The notes: generated by a model not told the origin, from the sequence alone. DNA of 64,000 bases from Cyanobium usitatum str. Tous (GCF_963920485.1 NZ_OY986431.1:1116001-1180000); one strand, 5' to 3'; shown: positions 45,209-55,575, numbered from the stretch's first letter. Numbers and translations are program-made.

Positions 45209-45762
45209 GCAGCACCAGCTTCAAATTGATTCCCCATGCAGCCGGGATGCAGCGGGTTGCTGCCACCTACTCACTCCATGGCCAAATCAGTGTGCTTAAG
45301 GCCACCCTGCAGATCACATACCAACTTGAGGGCAAACTGGCCGAGTTGAAGATTCCCAATTGCAGCAGCCAACCGCTGCGTCAAGATCTGCTTTGGCAAG
45401 CCACCTGCCTGGAATTCTTTCTGGCAGCTGCAGGCAACAGCGACTATTGGGAGTACAACCTTTCGCCCGCGGGAGATTGGAATGTTTACCACCTAGATAC
45501 CTACCGGAGGGGGCTGGCTGAGGAACCTGCCTACAAGCAGCTGCCCTTCGACGTAATACGCGACGACAAACAATTGAACTTGAGCCTTACTTGCGCTCTG
45601 CCACCAGCGCTAATTACGCCAACAGCTGCTGCACGGCTCGAAGTTGGGGTCTCCGCCGTGCTCCAAAGCTCCAGCGGGGAGCTGACCTACTGGGCCGTGG
45701 CCCATCCCGGCAGCGAACCTGACTTCCACCACAGAGAGGGCTTCTGTCTCAAATTGGCCTAG
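45205..45762 (+). CDS. DOMON-like beta-sandwich protein
   Basis: 185 residues with alternating beta-strands (VLKATLQITY, YWEYNLSPAG, AARLEVGVSA). TCLEFFLAAAGN with WNVYHLDTY is the pattern of the cytosolic DOMON-like family. No signal peptide is seen. Such proteins may bind sugar or heme; this one has no assigned role. It ends in the same CTAG (45759-45762) that ends folB on the other strand. Confidence 0.7.
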   Translation: MSSTSFKLIPHAAGMQRVAATYSLHGQISVLKATLQITYQLEGKLAELKIPNCSSQPLRQDLLWQATCLEFFLAAAGNSDYWEYNLSPAGDWNVYHLDTYRRGLAEEPAYKQLPFDVIRDDKQLNLSLTCALPPALITPTAAARLEVGVSAVLQSSSGELTYWAVAHPGSEPDFHHREGFCLKLA

Positions 45763-46118
45763 TGATGCCGGCTGCGCCGCACTGCCACAACCCCGTCGAA
45801 GCCCGGTACCGGAGCGTGGCATTTGCGCAGTTCAAGGCGGATCGGCACCGGGCCATAGAGCTCCTCGATCCGATCAAGAATCCTTTCGCTGTAGTGCTCC
45901 AGGGTTTGGCAGATCAGGCTGCGGGCCTGATGTTGCAGGGCGGTGATCAACTGGCTGTAGTCGAGGGTGTCGGCTAGGGCATCACTGCGGCCAGCAGCAC
46001 TGAGATCCACGCCCAATTCCAGATCCAGCTCAAACCACTGGCCTTCCCTGCGCTCGAAATCGAGCACCCCCACATGGGCCCAAAGCCGCAGGCCGCGCAC
46101 CTGAATCGCATCACTCAT
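45759..46118 (-). CDS. folB: Dihydroneopterin aldolase
   Basis: FolB cleaves dihydroneopterin in folate synthesis. ATG 46118 yields 119 residues with IQVRGLRLWA HVGVLDFERR, the expected N-terminus (HxGxxxxExxxGQ), and LDYSQLITAL, then CHAPVPGFDG near the end. The longer frame to 46199 adds only an unlikely extension. It ends inside a CTAG shared with the stop of the convergent DOMON-like gene. It lies 10 bases after proA. Confidence 0.9.
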   Translation of the reverse strand: MSDAIQVRGLRLWAHVGVLDFERREGQWFELDLELGVDLSAAGRSDALADTLDYSQLITALQHQARSLICQTLEHYSERILDRIEELYGPVPIRLELRKCHAPVPGFDGVVAVRRSRHH

Positions 46119-46128
46119 GGCTGGAAGC

Positions 46129-47433
46129 TCAAAGGGGCAAGGGGCGATGGCTGAAATGGCGCACACCGCTGGCGTAATCGGCGGCGATATGGCCCTCACC
46201 GCGCAGCCGGTAGCGATAGGTCACCAAACCCTCCAGACCCACCGGCCCCCGGGGGGGCATGGTTTGGGTGGAGATGCCCACCTCGGCGCCAAAGCCGTAG
46301 CGGAAACCATCGGCAAAGCGGGTGGAGCAGTTGAGATACACGCCGGCGCTGTTTACCGCGGCCAGGAAGCGGTCGGCGCTGGCGGCATCCCGGGTGCAGA
46401 TGGCATCGGTGTGACGCGAGCCGTAGCGGCCGATGTGGTCGAGGGCTGCCTCGAGGTCGGGAACGACCTTCACACTCAAAATCAGATCTGAATATTCAGT
46501 GCTCCAGTCGTCGTCTGTTGCTGCATGGCTCACACCCAGAGCCATGGCAGCGGTGTCGCCGCGCAATTCAACCCCGGCTGCCCCGAAGGCCAGCACGGCC
46601 CTAGGCAGAAAATCAGCAGCTATCGCCGCGTCAATCAGCAGGGTCTCGATCGCGTTGCAGGCCGCCGGGTATTGGTTTTTGGAATCCAGCGCCACCTTCA
46701 GAGCCAGCTCAAGGTCGGCAGCCCGATCCACGAACAGGTGGCAGATGCCGTCGGCATGACCAAGCACTGGAATCCGGGTGTTGTCCTGGATGAAGCGCAC
46801 CAGGGCATTGGAGCCCCTGGGAATGATCAGGTCCACCAGGCCATCGAGCTTCAGCAGCCCCAAGCTTTCCTCCCGGCTGGTGAGCAGCTCGAGGGCGTCG
46901 GGGTGCACCGCACTGGCGGCCAGGCCACGGCGCAGCGCTGCATGGATGGCCTCACAGCTGCGGCTGGCTTCGCGGCCACCCTTGAGCAGGGCGCCGTTGC
47001 CGGAGCGAATTGCCAAGGAGGCGATCTGCATCACCGCATCTGGCCGCGCCTCAAAGATCACGCCCAGCACCCCCAGGGGCACCGTCAGCCGCTCCAGCAC
47101 CAGCCCCGCATCTAGCTCGGTGTGGAGCTGACGGCGGCCAACTGGATCGGCAAGCTCCGCCACCTGGCGCACACCCGCGATCGCCCCCGCCAATTTGGGA
47201 CCATCGAGCTTGAGCCGGGCCACCAGCGCCGGCGCCAACTCCTCGGCGGCAGCGGCCTCAAGATCGGCCTGGTTGGCGGCCAAAATGGCCTCACTGCTCT
47301 GCTCTAGGGCTTCTGCCATGGCCAGCACGGCCTGACGGCGCTGGCCATCGTCGAGTTGGCCCAGGGTCATGGCGCAGCGGCGCACCTGGGCAGCCCGGGC
47401 TAGCAGGTCTAGGGAGGGATCAGCAATCATCAA
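46129..47433 (-). CDS. proA: Gamma-glutamyl phosphate reductase
   Basis: ProA reduces glutamyl phosphate to the semialdehyde for proline. The 434 residues show the catalytic Cys in [10 protein letters not shown], the NADPH-binding [10 protein letters not shown] region, [10 protein letters not shown] and [10 protein letters not shown]. The C-terminal [11 protein letters not shown] is the conserved end motif. Start ATG 47433, with the next ATG at the second codon equally possible. The ROK gene lies 4 bases upstream, so the two are likely co-transcribed. Confidence 0.95.
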   Translation of the reverse strand: MMIADPSLDLLARAAQVRRCAMTLGQLDDGQRRQAVLAMAEALEQSSEAILAANQADLEAAAAEELAPALVARLKLDGPKLAGAIAGVRQVAELADPVGRRQLHTELDAGLVLERLTVPLGVLGVIFEARPDAVMQIASLAIRSGNGALLKGGREASRSCEAIHAALRRGLAASAVHPDALELLTSREESLGLLKLDGLVDLIIPRGSNALVRFIQDNTRIPVLGHADGICHLFVDRAADLELALKVALDSKNQYPAACNAIETLLIDAAIAADFLPRAVLAFGAAGVELRGDTAAMALGVSHAATDDDWSTEYSDLILSVKVVPDLEAALDHIGRYGSRHTDAICTRDAASADRFLAAVNSAGVYLNCSTRFADGFRYGFGAEVGISTQTMPPRGPVGLEGLVTYRYRLRGEGHIAADYASGVRHFSHRPLPL

Positions 47434-47437
47434 GCCA

Positions 47438-48334
47438 TCATCCCAAGCTGGGTGCCAAACGTTGCAGCGCCAGGCGGGCCGCCCCCAACCGACCGGCTCC
47501 GTTGCCGAGGCTGCAGCGACGAATCGTCAGGCCCTCCCGGCTGGCCGCCTGCACCCGCTGCTCCACCTCTTGCCACACCGCTGGCAGGAAGTGATCGCTG
47601 GCGCCGCTGAGGCCACCACCAATCAGCACTAGCTCCGGAGTAAGCACATAGAGCAAAGAGCTCAAACCTTGCCCCAGCAGCTGGCCGTAGGCCCGCCACA
47701 CCGCCAGGGCTTCGCCATCGCCGCCAGCGGCCCGGCGGCAGAGTTCGGCCGGATCCACGCTGGAGAGGCGATCGAAGCCGCGTCGACTGCAGAAGGATTC
47801 CAGGGAGCCGTTGTTACCGCTGTTGCAGGGCGGACCAGCGGGATCGAGGCCGATCAAACCGGGCTCGGCGGCCGCCCCCCGATGACCTGTAAACAACTGG
47901 CCATCAAGCAACACCGCACCGCCCACGCCCGTGCCCAAGGTGAGCAGCAACACATCGCCAACTCCGCGGGCGGCCCCGAGCCAGTGCTCACCGATCAGGG
48001 CGCAATTGGCGTCATTGGCCAGGGTCACGGGTCGCTCCAACAGCGGTTCGAGCCAATTGGCCAGGGGCACATCCAGCCAACCCGGCAGATTTATGGCAAT
48101 GCGCGCCACCCGGCCGGCCTGGTCGCTCGGACCGGGGTGGCCCACCCCAACCCGATCGGCCAGGCGCTCGGGATCAAGTTGCTGCACCGCCGCCACGATC
48201 GCCGTTGTCACGGCACCTGGCATCGCTGGCTGGGGCGTGGGCACCTGCAGCTCGGCTAACAGGTCGCCGGCTTCGCTAAAGCGCCCCAACTTGATGGCAC
48301 TACCCCCTAGATCCACCCCGATCAACTGGTTCAT
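47438..48334 (-). CDS. ROK family sugar kinase
   Basis: ROK proteins phosphorylate glucose or related sugars, or act as regulators; no DNA-binding domain is present here, so a kinase is likely. [10 protein letters not shown] forms the first phosphate loop, [17 protein letters not shown] is the ROK sugar-site region, and [11 protein letters not shown] the second loop. The usual zinc-binding CxCG(x)nCxE motif is altered ([19 protein letters not shown]). Length 298. The altered zinc site is the main doubt about activity. Confidence 0.85.
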   Translation of the reverse strand: MNQLIGVDLGGSAIKLGRFSEAGDLLAELQVPTPQPAMPGAVTTAIVAAVQQLDPERLADRVGVGHPGPSDQAGRVARIAINLPGWLDVPLANWLEPLLERPVTLANDANCALIGEHWLGAARGVGDVLLLTLGTGVGGAVLLDGQLFTGHRGAAAEPGLIGLDPAGPPCNSGNNGSLESFCSRRGFDRLSSVDPAELCRRAAGGDGEALAVWRAYGQLLGQGLSSLLYVLTPELVLIGGGLSGASDHFLPAVWQEVEQRVQAASREGLTIRRCSLGNGAGRLGAARLALQRLAPSLG

Positions 48335-48362
48335 TTAAATCGCTGCATCAGCACAGGCATGC

Positions 48363-51300
48363 TCAGAAGCGGAAAAACAGCTGCAATTGGGTCTGCCAGG
48401 AACCTTGAGAGTCGATGGCCCCCTGCAGGTTGAGAAGTTCTGAGGCCTTGAGATTCAGATTTAATTGGGGGGGCACGTCGGAGCGGTTGGGAGCAGCCAA
48501 CACAGATGCATTGAACCGTTCCGTGAAATCCAGGCCTATCTCAGCTCCCAGCACCAGCTGGGGCGGCACCCGACCTGAACGGCGTTCGGCGCCACTGGCC
48601 ACAGCTTGGTTCACATAGGTGGGATAGAGGGCAAAGCTGAGCCGCTGGCCGAAGGCATCGCCGAGGGTGCCGAGTAGGGGCGAGAGCAGGGTTTGGCCTA
48701 TGGCGGTAGCCAGAACGGTGCCACCTGCCGATACCGCCAGGCCGGCAAGGGTATTGCCGCCAATCAGGGCCAGGAGACGATCTTGCGAAAGCGGCGGCGA
48801 ACTGCGCAGCACCAGGTTGTCTGCAAGCCGGTCCGCGGGTCCGCTCACACTAATAAACACCCGCACCAAGTTGAGCTGGTCGAGGGAGTTGGTGGCGCCA
48901 ATCGCCTGAAAGTCTTGCAACGACAGGCTGCCGGCTGTCCCAACACCACTGGTGGTCGGCAGGTTGTCGGAGACCCTGGTACGCAGCGAGATGTCAAGAA
49001 AAGGAATCAATCCCATGGAGGGTGTGAACACCGCAACGTTTGGAGAGTCGGGGTCGAGTCCAAACGTGGTGGTGAACAGGTTGAGTCGCCCGTTCAGCAA
49101 CCGCACCACGCCCTGCAAGCGCAGGCTCGGATCCAGCCGCCCATTGAGACGCAGCACCCCACTGGTACCAAAATTTGCCAGGTTGGGAATACCCACATTC
49201 AGGTTTGGGCCCAGCTTCAGCTTCAGGTCATCGAAACCCACAAAGCTGGCGTTGGTTACGGCGGCACGCAGGGACTCACTGGCGTTGCTCTCCACATCCG
49301 GACCGAGCAGTACCAAGGGCTGGTCGTAATTCCAGCGGGATTCGAGCAATTCAGCGGCGCTGACTACTGGAGCCGCCAGATTGGCTTCACTGGCCAATCT
49401 GGCGGGCTGAACGTTGATGCTGCCCCGGGAAATAGCCAGTTCCCCGCCAATATCAAGGGCAGCAAGGCTGCCTCCGATTTGGAGGGCCCCATCAGCCACG
49501 GCCTTGATACGGGGCATGGCGAAGGCCACCTTTTCGAGCTCCACCTTCAGGGTGGCGTCTTTGCCATCGGCGGTGGCCTCAGGGCGAAACAGCCCCAGGC
49601 TTCCTTGACCGCGCAGCACTCCCTTATCTCCCACCTTGGCGTTGAACTCCTGAAGCAGGAGCTGCTCAAAGTCGAACAGCACGGTTGCATCGACGTCACG
49701 AACCTTTTGGCCGATGAACTGCAACTGAGCCCCCCGGAAACGCAAAAATCCGTTAGCGATCGGCTCGCTGACGCTGCCGCGCACCAGCAGTTGCAGGTCG
49801 CCGCTGCCCTGATTCCACTGCAGGGCAGGCTGGGCAAGCCCCGCCAGGAAACGCAAGCCGTCGTCGCGGCTGGCCAGGCGCAGTTCAAGACCCTGCTTAC
49901 CTGAATCCAAGGGCACAACCCCCGCCAATTCGACGCTGCTTGAAGCCCCTGCCGCCCGCAAAGAAAGATCAAGGAGCAGCCTGGCCTGCTCCAGCTGAAT
50001 GGTGCCCCGCTCCAGCACCAAAGCCGTTTCCCTTAGGTAGCCATCAACCAGGCTGATGTTGAGGGCAAGCTCAGGCTGGGGAGTTCCGAGGCGGTAGCGC
50101 CCCTGCAGAGATAGGCGGCCCCGCAATCCGGCGGGCACAGGGGTAAGCAGCGCCAACAGCTCAAGGGGCAGGTCGGCCAGGCTGAAATTGCCAGCCCCCC
50201 GCCGCAGGGGCCCGGTGAACTTCACCAGCACCGGCACAGAGGTAAGGGGCTGGTCCTGGTTTGCCTCAGGCAACCAAAGGTGGGCGCGGGCCTGGAGGTC
50301 GGCGCGGGCTTCCAGCAGGGTGGCTCCATCAAGGCGCAGGTCTGCGTCGATGTGACCTGCCAGCCGCTGCAGTCGCTCTTGAGGAGTGCTTTGCCGGTCA
50401 CGCTCCAGCCGGGCAACCCTCAGCCGAGCTTTAGCGAGCTCCAGGGCCCGCAGCTGGTCCTGCACGCTGCCGCCAAAGGTATCGATAAGCAGGGTGCCGA
50501 TGTCGCTGGCCCGGCCCAGGATCGGAACCCCCTCGCCGCGCCACAGGGGCCAGGCCCGCACCAACTGCTGCAAAAACAGCGGCGGCAATCTGTCACCCTG
50601 CAGGCGGGCTCGGAAGGCGCCATGCCAGACGCCACTCCAATCGATGGCAAGTTTGCCCCCAGCAAGAGGAGAAATAGCTCCTTGGGCTGAGTAGCGACGC
50701 TTGGCATAGCGGAAATTCGCCTGGGCCGATTTCCCCCAAACGCCCAAAAACACTGGCCGATCAAGCTGGGCGTTGCCGCTGAAGGCCAGGGGTTGGAGTT
50801 CCAGCAGGCCCTCACCGCTCAACAGGGCCTGCAGGGGCTGCCGGCGGGACTTGGGCCCTAGGGCTAGCTGCAATCCATCGAGGGGCATCTGGATCGCCTG
50901 CCAGCGATAGCCCCGAGGGCGGCCGTTGAGTTCCAGCGTCCCGCCGGCCCGTTCAAGGCGCACCTGAAGCGGTACCCAACTGGAATCGAGGCGGGCAGTA
51001 AGCACCCCCACCGGCGCTGGGGCGAGGGCTTCCATGCGTAGGCGCCCACCACCAACCGGATCACCCAACCAGTTGCCCTGCCAGTTTTCTCGCAAGCTCA
51101 GGGGGCCGGCACCGGGCTGGTCGATCCGGAGATCCAGGTCTGGGGTCAAGGCATTGAGAGGGCCCCGCACCCGGCCGGAGGCTTGCAAGATTCCCCGCAT
51201 TTGGGCGCCCAAAAGCAGGTCGAGTCGCTCCAGGGGGTAGCGCTGCAGCTCCAAGCTGAGATCGAGCTGGCCTGGCACCAGCCCCTCACCCGCCCGTAGG

Positions 51301-52643
51301 CCCAGGGGCAACACGCCACGGGCCGAGAGGTGGGCACTGCTAAACCGCTGCAGCACTAGGCGCTTGTCGCGCCAAGCCAAAACCGCATCCCAGGGACCCA
51401 GCAAGGGGTTGCTGGGCTGACCAAAGCGGGCCTGGAGCTGGGGCAGGTCCCACGGCCCCCTAGCCGAAACTGAACCGCCTACCTGTTGGTTCAACACCCA
51501 CTCAGGAGTTCCAGCCTGAAGGGGAAGGTCGCTTGGCCGGAGCTGCCATTGCCCCGTCAGCTCAAAAGTCCTGGCCAAGCTCCCCTTGAGCCTTAGCCAG
51601 GAACTGCCGCGGGCCAGCTCAAACTGGCGTACCTGAAGCTGGTTGCGCTGCCATAGCCCCTCAAGCTGCAGCGTGCCCTGCAGGCCCTTGCTCCCCGGTG
51701 CGCCCCAGCGCCAAGCAGAGCGATCCAATTCGAGCGCCTGGCCGCTGCAGCGCAGTTGGCTGAATGGCAACTCCAATCGGGCAACGCCAGTAGCTGGCCG
51801 CCAGCGCAATTGGCGCAGCTGGGCTCCCCCTTTACAAAAGGGCTGGCGATCCCTCCAAGCCAAGGCGAAGGTGCCATCTGCCCTGCCAGCAAGCAGACCA
51901 GGCACGCCTAAAAGGCGCTGCAGCGGGGCAAGCTGCAAGGCCTTTGCCCGTAAGGTTCCACCCCATCGCTGACTCTGCCAATTACCCTGGAGCTCCATGG
52001 CCAGCTCGCCAGCGGCCGCCTCTGAGCCCAGCCAAGCCGCCAGCTCCAGCTCGCTCCGATGGGGCCGAACTGCACCGCGGCCCGTGAGGCGGAGGCTGGC
52101 ACCGGAAGGCAGCAGGGTGAGCATGGCGGGATCAACCAGGCGCAACCTGAGATCCAGCCGCGGCGGCTTTGTGCCTAGGTCAAGCCGCCCTGGCACCCAA
52201 TACTGACCTTGAGAATTGCGGCGCAGCTCAGCTCGCACTCCGGCCAAGCCCACATGCAGCACTGGCAAACGCTGGCGCAGGCTCGCCAGCGGGTCCAGGC
52301 TCACCGAAACCGAACGCACCAAGACTGTGGAGCCATCCAGCCGCCCAGGGGCGATGCCACTGGGCCCAATGCGCAGACCACCCCAGCCCAGACCCTGATA
52401 CTCGCCAAGCTCAACGGGATGGCCGGAAAGCTGGCTGAGCGGCTGCTCAAGCCGAGGTCTCCAATGCTGGTAAAGCTTTCTCAGGGCCTGATCACCACCC
52501 CAAGCAAGCAAAAACAGGGTGCCGCAGCTGCCAGTCAATGCGGCCAGCAAGCGGACGCCACCGGAGCCGCGAGGCCAGGGTGGGGGAGCAAGTGATGACG
52601 AAGCGGGGACGGGCCCAGGGTTCTGTTCCGGCAACTCCGCCAT
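48363..52643 (-). CDS. tamB: TamB-like translocation and assembly module protein
   Basis: Very long (1426 residues from ATG 52643), with one N-terminal membrane segment (LAALTGSCGT) and then a huge beta-rich periplasmic region with repeated LxLxL patterns. The C-terminal end includes GTAGSLSLQDFQAI and LSQDRLLALIGG, followed by LDFTERFNAS and a final LQLFFRF. This is the TamB/DUF490 layout; such proteins span the periplasm and assist outer-membrane protein or lipid transport. ATG 52643 is preferred over the frame to 52688. The stop at 48363 lies 28 bases upstream of the ROK gene start. Confidence 0.9.
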   Translation of the reverse strand: MAELPEQNPGPVPASSSLAPPPWPRGSGGVRLLAALTGSCGTLFLLAWGGDQALRKLYQHWRPRLEQPLSQLSGHPVELGEYQGLGWGGLRIGPSGIAPGRLDGSTVLVRSVSVSLDPLASLRQRLPVLHVGLAGVRAELRRNSQGQYWVPGRLDLGTKPPRLDLRLRLVDPAMLTLLPSGASLRLTGRGAVRPHRSELELAAWLGSEAAAGELAMELQGNWQSQRWGGTLRAKALQLAPLQRLLGVPGLLAGRADGTFALAWRDRQPFCKGGAQLRQLRWRPATGVARLELPFSQLRCSGQALELDRSAWRWGAPGSKGLQGTLQLEGLWQRNQLQVRQFELARGSSWLRLKGSLARTFELTGQWQLRPSDLPLQAGTPEWVLNQQVGGSVSARGPWDLPQLQARFGQPSNPLLGPWDAVLAWRDKRLVLQRFSSAHLSARGVLPLGLRAGEGLVPGQLDLSLELQRYPLERLDLLLGAQMRGILQASGRVRGPLNALTPDLDLRIDQPGAGPLSLRENWQGNWLGDPVGGGRLRMEALAPAPVGVLTARLDSSWVPLQVRLERAGGTLELNGRPRGYRWQAIQMPLDGLQLALGPKSRRQPLQALLSGEGLLELQPLAFSGNAQLDRPVFLGVWGKSAQANFRYAKRRYSAQGAISPLAGGKLAIDWSGVWHGAFRARLQGDRLPPLFLQQLVRAWPLWRGEGVPILGRASDIGTLLIDTFGGSVQDQLRALELAKARLRVARLERDRQSTPQERLQRLAGHIDADLRLDGATLLEARADLQARAHLWLPEANQDQPLTSVPVLVKFTGPLRRGAGNFSLADLPLELLALLTPVPAGLRGRLSLQGRYRLGTPQPELALNISLVDGYLRETALVLERGTIQLEQARLLLDLSLRAAGASSSVELAGVVPLDSGKQGLELRLASRDDGLRFLAGLAQPALQWNQGSGDLQLLVRGSVSEPIANGFLRFRGAQLQFIGQKVRDVDATVLFDFEQLLLQEFNAKVGDKGVLRGQGSLGLFRPEATADGKDATLKVELEKVAFAMPRIKAVADGALQIGGSLAALDIGGELAISRGSINVQPARLASEANLAAPVVSAAELLESRWNYDQPLVLLGPDVESNASESLRAAVTNASFVGFDDLKLKLGPNLNVGIPNLANFGTSGVLRLNGRLDPSLRLQGVVRLLNGRLNLFTTTFGLDPDSPNVAVFTPSMGLIPFLDISLRTRVSDNLPTTSGVGTAGSLSLQDFQAIGATNSLDQLNLVRVFISVSGPADRLADNLVLRSSPPLSQDRLLALIGGNTLAGLAVSAGGTVLATAIGQTLLSPLLGTLGDAFGQRLSFALYPTYVNQAVASGAERRSGRVPPQLVLGAEIGLDFTERFNASVLAAPNRSDVPPQLNLNLKASELLNLQGAIDSQGSWQTQLQLFFRF

Positions 52644-52708
52644 TCCGGTGGGCTGCCACCCCTTGCGACCGGCGCAATATAAAGGCACTAACCAAAACTT
52701 CCAGCCCT

Positions 52709-53176
52709 ATGGCCGCTGATCCAATCCTGCTGACAGCGGGCAAATGGCTGGGGGCCGCCAGTGGGGTCCTGGCTTTGACGACGATTGCCGGTTATCTGAG
52801 CCGCTGGGGGATTCGCTTTCGCCTGGTTGGTGTCACCAGCTTCACGGCTCTGCTTGCCGTTTCCTGCCTGACCTTCGCGGTGAGCTACAGCCCTCGGGTG
52901 CAGCTAGCTGGAGCAGTGAGCGTGCCGGTGGTGTTCGACAACGGCATCGACCTGGTGGTGGCAACAGCTCCAGACGGCCTGGCGGACGGGGCCGCGGCAG
53001 CCACCGTTCAACAAGTAGCCCTAAACCTCAGGGGTGGCGGGCGCAGCAGCGCCGACAACCTGGTGCATGTGCGACTGCGCCGGGTCGAGACGGTCGCCCC
53101 AGGGCTGAGCAAGCCGGTGGTGCTAGCGGAAGCCACTCGCAGCCTGACGGATGGTGACGTTCAGCTACAGCCCTAA
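52709..53176 (+). CDS. ycf51: Ycf51 family membrane protein
   Basis: 155 residues: PILLTAGKWLGAAS, GYLSRWGIRFRLVGVTSF and VSYSPRVQLAGAVSV follow the Ycf51 (DUF2518) pattern, with two membrane helices and a soluble C-terminal part (VVFDNGIDLV VATAPDG). Found in cyanobacteria and some plastids; function unknown. ATG 52709 is used instead of the longer frame at 52538. It is divergent from tamB across 65 bases. Confidence 0.85.
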   Translation: MAADPILLTAGKWLGAASGVLALTTIAGYLSRWGIRFRLVGVTSFTALLAVSCLTFAVSYSPRVQLAGAVSVPVVFDNGIDLVVATAPDGLADGAAAATVQQVALNLRGGGRSSADNLVHVRLRRVETVAPGLSKPVVLAEATRSLTDGDVQLQP

Positions 53177-53178
53177 CC

Positions 53179-53562
53179 ATGTGGCAATTGCCAATTCACT
53201 TTCAGCGTGAACAAAGCCAATTGGAGCTGGCCGGCATCGATGACTGGCCCCAACTGGCCGGTCTTCAAGACCAGGATCTGCGCCGACTCGGCCGCAGCGG
53301 CGGCGCCAGCGAGGCCCGGCTGATCAAGCTTCGGGGCCAGGCCCGGCTAGTGGTGGAGGTGGGACTCGAGCCTGCAGAAGCCGCCCTGCTGCTCTACGCC
53401 GGCATCGCTAGCAGGGCTGGCTTGGCGGCTAGTGACCCGCATCAACTTTTGGTCCAAATGGGCCGGCTGCAGCGAAGCCTCACAGGCATGGCTTCCCCCC
53501 TGCTCGATCTGGCCACCTTGAGCGAATGGATCCGGCGGGCCAAACGCCGCCCCACAAACTGA
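53179..53562 (+). CDS. DUF4332-like protein (helix-hairpin-helix type)
   Basis: 127 residues with LELAGIDDWPQLAGLQ, then GLEPAEAALLLYAGI and ASDPHQLLVQMG. This is the helix-hairpin-helix repeat outline of cyanobacterial DUF4332 proteins. Possibly nucleic-acid binding; not tested. Starts 2 bases after ycf51, so likely co-transcribed. Confidence 0.7.
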   Translation: MWQLPIHFQREQSQLELAGIDDWPQLAGLQDQDLRRLGRSGGASEARLIKLRGQARLVVEVGLEPAEAALLLYAGIASRAGLAASDPHQLLVQMGRLQRSLTGMASPLLDLATLSEWIRRAKRRPTN

Positions 53563-53611
53563 TCTAGAGCAGGCTCCAGCCGCTGCGCCGTGTGGCTCAA
53601 ATGGAATAGCT

Positions 53612-53944
53612 ATGGGGCTGCATGAATTGTCTGATCTCCACTCCCCCAAAATTCATTCGGCAGTTGGAAGGGCCCTATCCAGTCTTCTGTCCTTACTGCT
53701 AATCAACATTGCAGCGGTTGGGTCGCCTGCCCTGGCCCAATCCCAATTGCTTGAGTCCGTAAAGCAAAACCCTGCCAGGGCGAAGGCTCTTTGCAGACAG
53801 TTTCAGGGCTTCAACGCCCAGGGGCTCTCAGCTACATCCCGCTCGGCCGTAGGCCAAATCGCCCGCCAAGAAAACCTCAGCGCCATGGATTCAGAGGTTC
53901 TTATCACCTACGTGATCGGCCTGTATTGCCCCGACGTGCGCTGA
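53612..53944 (+). CDS. Small exported hypothetical protein
   Basis: 110 residues. A probable signal peptide carries LSSLLSLLLI and ends ALAQS around residue 43. The mature part has one pair of cysteines (KALCRQFQGF and GLYCPDVR) that could bond. No known family. It ends directly where the CocE gene begins. Confidence 0.6.
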   Translation: MGLHELSDLHSPKIHSAVGRALSSLLSLLLINIAAVGSPALAQSQLLESVKQNPARAKALCRQFQGFNAQGLSATSRSAVGQIARQENLSAMDSEVLITYVIGLYCPDVR

Positions 53945-55570
53945 GTGAGCAGCCCGGCGCCAGAGCTGCTGCGGGTTCAGTGGCGCGACGAGGCCATGGA
54001 ATGCCGCGATGGCATCAAGTTAATCAGCCGCGTTTGGCAACCAGCCGGCCAGGGACCATGGCCGGTGCTGCTGATGCGCCAGCCCTACGGCCGGGCAATC
54101 GCCTCAACTGTTACCTATGCCCATCCCAGCTGGTACGCAGCCCACGGCTTTCTGGTGGTTGTTCAGGATGTGCGCGGTCAAGGTGCCTCCCAGGGGAAGT
54201 TCCAAGGATTCGAGCAGGAGTTATCCGATGGTGCAGACACCATTCGCTGGGTTCGCAAACTTGCTGGCAGTAACGGGCGAGTCGGTTGCTATGGGTTTTC
54301 TTACCAAGGCCTGACCCAATTACTTAGCGACGACCCTGCGGCTATTCCTGACTGCCTCGCTCCAGCAATGACAGGCTTGGACGAGCGCAGCGACTGGGCT
54401 TGCGAGGGAGGAGCCCACTGGTGGGCCCTAGGCCTCGGCTGGGGACTGCAATTGGCGGCCATGCGCTGCCAAAAACTTGGGGACGATGCCGGCTGGCAAG
54501 CAATTCGCCGCAGCCTCGACTCAAGAGACTTTCTTGCTGAAGGCTTGGACCTTCTCAAGCGCCATGACCCCCAAGGCATGGCCTGTCGCTGGCTGCAGCT
54601 CCCGGCAAGCGAGGCCCCCAGGTGGGTTTGCCACCAACCAGACCCAGCTCTTTGGCAGCGCCCCATGCTGCTGATTGGTGGCTGGTACGACCCCCATCTG
54701 CGCGGCATCTTGAACCTCTTTTCACTTGCTAAAGCTGCAGGGGGCTCGCCGCTGTTGCGCATTGGCGCCTATACCCACCTCGACTGGAACGGCGGTCTTG
54801 ATCGGTTGCAACTGGCCTTTTTTCAGCACCATCTGCAGGATCAAGCCGCTGCAGAAGAGCTAAGCGTTGCCGTTCTTTTAGAAAAAGACCCCCATGCATA
54901 CGGCAAGCAGTCAAGCCGCCATTGGCGAGCCCCAAATTCAGCCGGCAGCCCCCTGAGCTGGGGGCTGGGCAGTAGCGGCCTGGCCACAATCGACGCGGAA
55001 GAGGGCGAGTTGCTGCTCGATCAATTTGGCAGCGGCGAGGTTGCCCTGGTGCACGATCCCTGGCGACCAGTTCCAGGCCGGGGCGGCCACCTTGGCCTCG
55101 ATCCAGGCCCATGTGAGCGCGGCGATCTGGACTGCCGTGGTGATGTGATCTGCTTCACGAGTTCACCACTTAGCGCAACCCTGGAGCTGGAGGGACGGCC
55201 GGTATTAACTGTTGCTGTGCGGGCGGACCAACCCAGCTTTGACCTTTGTGCAACGCTATCGGTACTGGATATCCAGGGAAGGGTGCTCCAACTGAGCACG
55301 GGCGTGGCCCGAACCCAGCAGCCAGCCGGTGAAAAATCGCTGCTGCAAGTTCAATTGCAACCCCTGCTAGCTGAACTCGGCCCCGGCGAACGGTTGCGAC
55401 TCTCCTTAGCGGGAGCGGCCTGGCCGCAGATTGCCGTCAACCCCGGCGATGGCCGCGAGCCCCTTGGCCCTGCCGGCCCGCTCCATCGAGTCATCACGCT
55501 TGAGATCGAACTCGCTGATTCCCAATTGCAGCTGCTGCCCCTCTTGGACAGCAAATTTGGGCCACACTGA
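53945..55570 (+). CDS. CocE/NonD family alpha/beta hydrolase
   Basis: The family hydrolyses esters or X-Pro dipeptides using a Ser-His-Asp triad. Ser119 lies in GFSYQGLTQL (the nucleophile elbow). VVVQDVRGQGASQG around residue 72 is the usual preceding segment, and IGGWYDPHLRG and GAYTHLDW carry the probable Asp and His. The C-terminal 200 residues form the jelly-roll lid domain. 541 residues, no signal peptide. GTG 53945 directly follows the preceding stop. The substrate is not known. Confidence 0.83.
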   Translation: MSSPAPELLRVQWRDEAMECRDGIKLISRVWQPAGQGPWPVLLMRQPYGRAIASTVTYAHPSWYAAHGFLVVVQDVRGQGASQGKFQGFEQELSDGADTIRWVRKLAGSNGRVGCYGFSYQGLTQLLSDDPAAIPDCLAPAMTGLDERSDWACEGGAHWWALGLGWGLQLAAMRCQKLGDDAGWQAIRRSLDSRDFLAEGLDLLKRHDPQGMACRWLQLPASEAPRWVCHQPDPALWQRPMLLIGGWYDPHLRGILNLFSLAKAAGGSPLLRIGAYTHLDWNGGLDRLQLAFFQHHLQDQAAAEELSVAVLLEKDPHAYGKQSSRHWRAPNSAGSPLSWGLGSSGLATIDAEEGELLLDQFGSGEVALVHDPWRPVPGRGGHLGLDPGPCERGDLDCRGDVICFTSSPLSATLELEGRPVLTVAVRADQPSFDLCATLSVLDIQGRVLQLSTGVARTQQPAGEKSLLQVQLQPLLAELGPGERLRLSLAGAAWPQIAVNPGDGREPLGPAGPLHRVITLEIELADSQLQLLPLLDSKFGPH

Positions 55571-55575
55571 GCCAA

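Noticed and set aside
48693-49904. 403-codon open frame on the plus strand opposite tamB
   Set aside because: Composition is rich in Gln, Gly and His with no domain, and it mirrors a coding frame of TamB.
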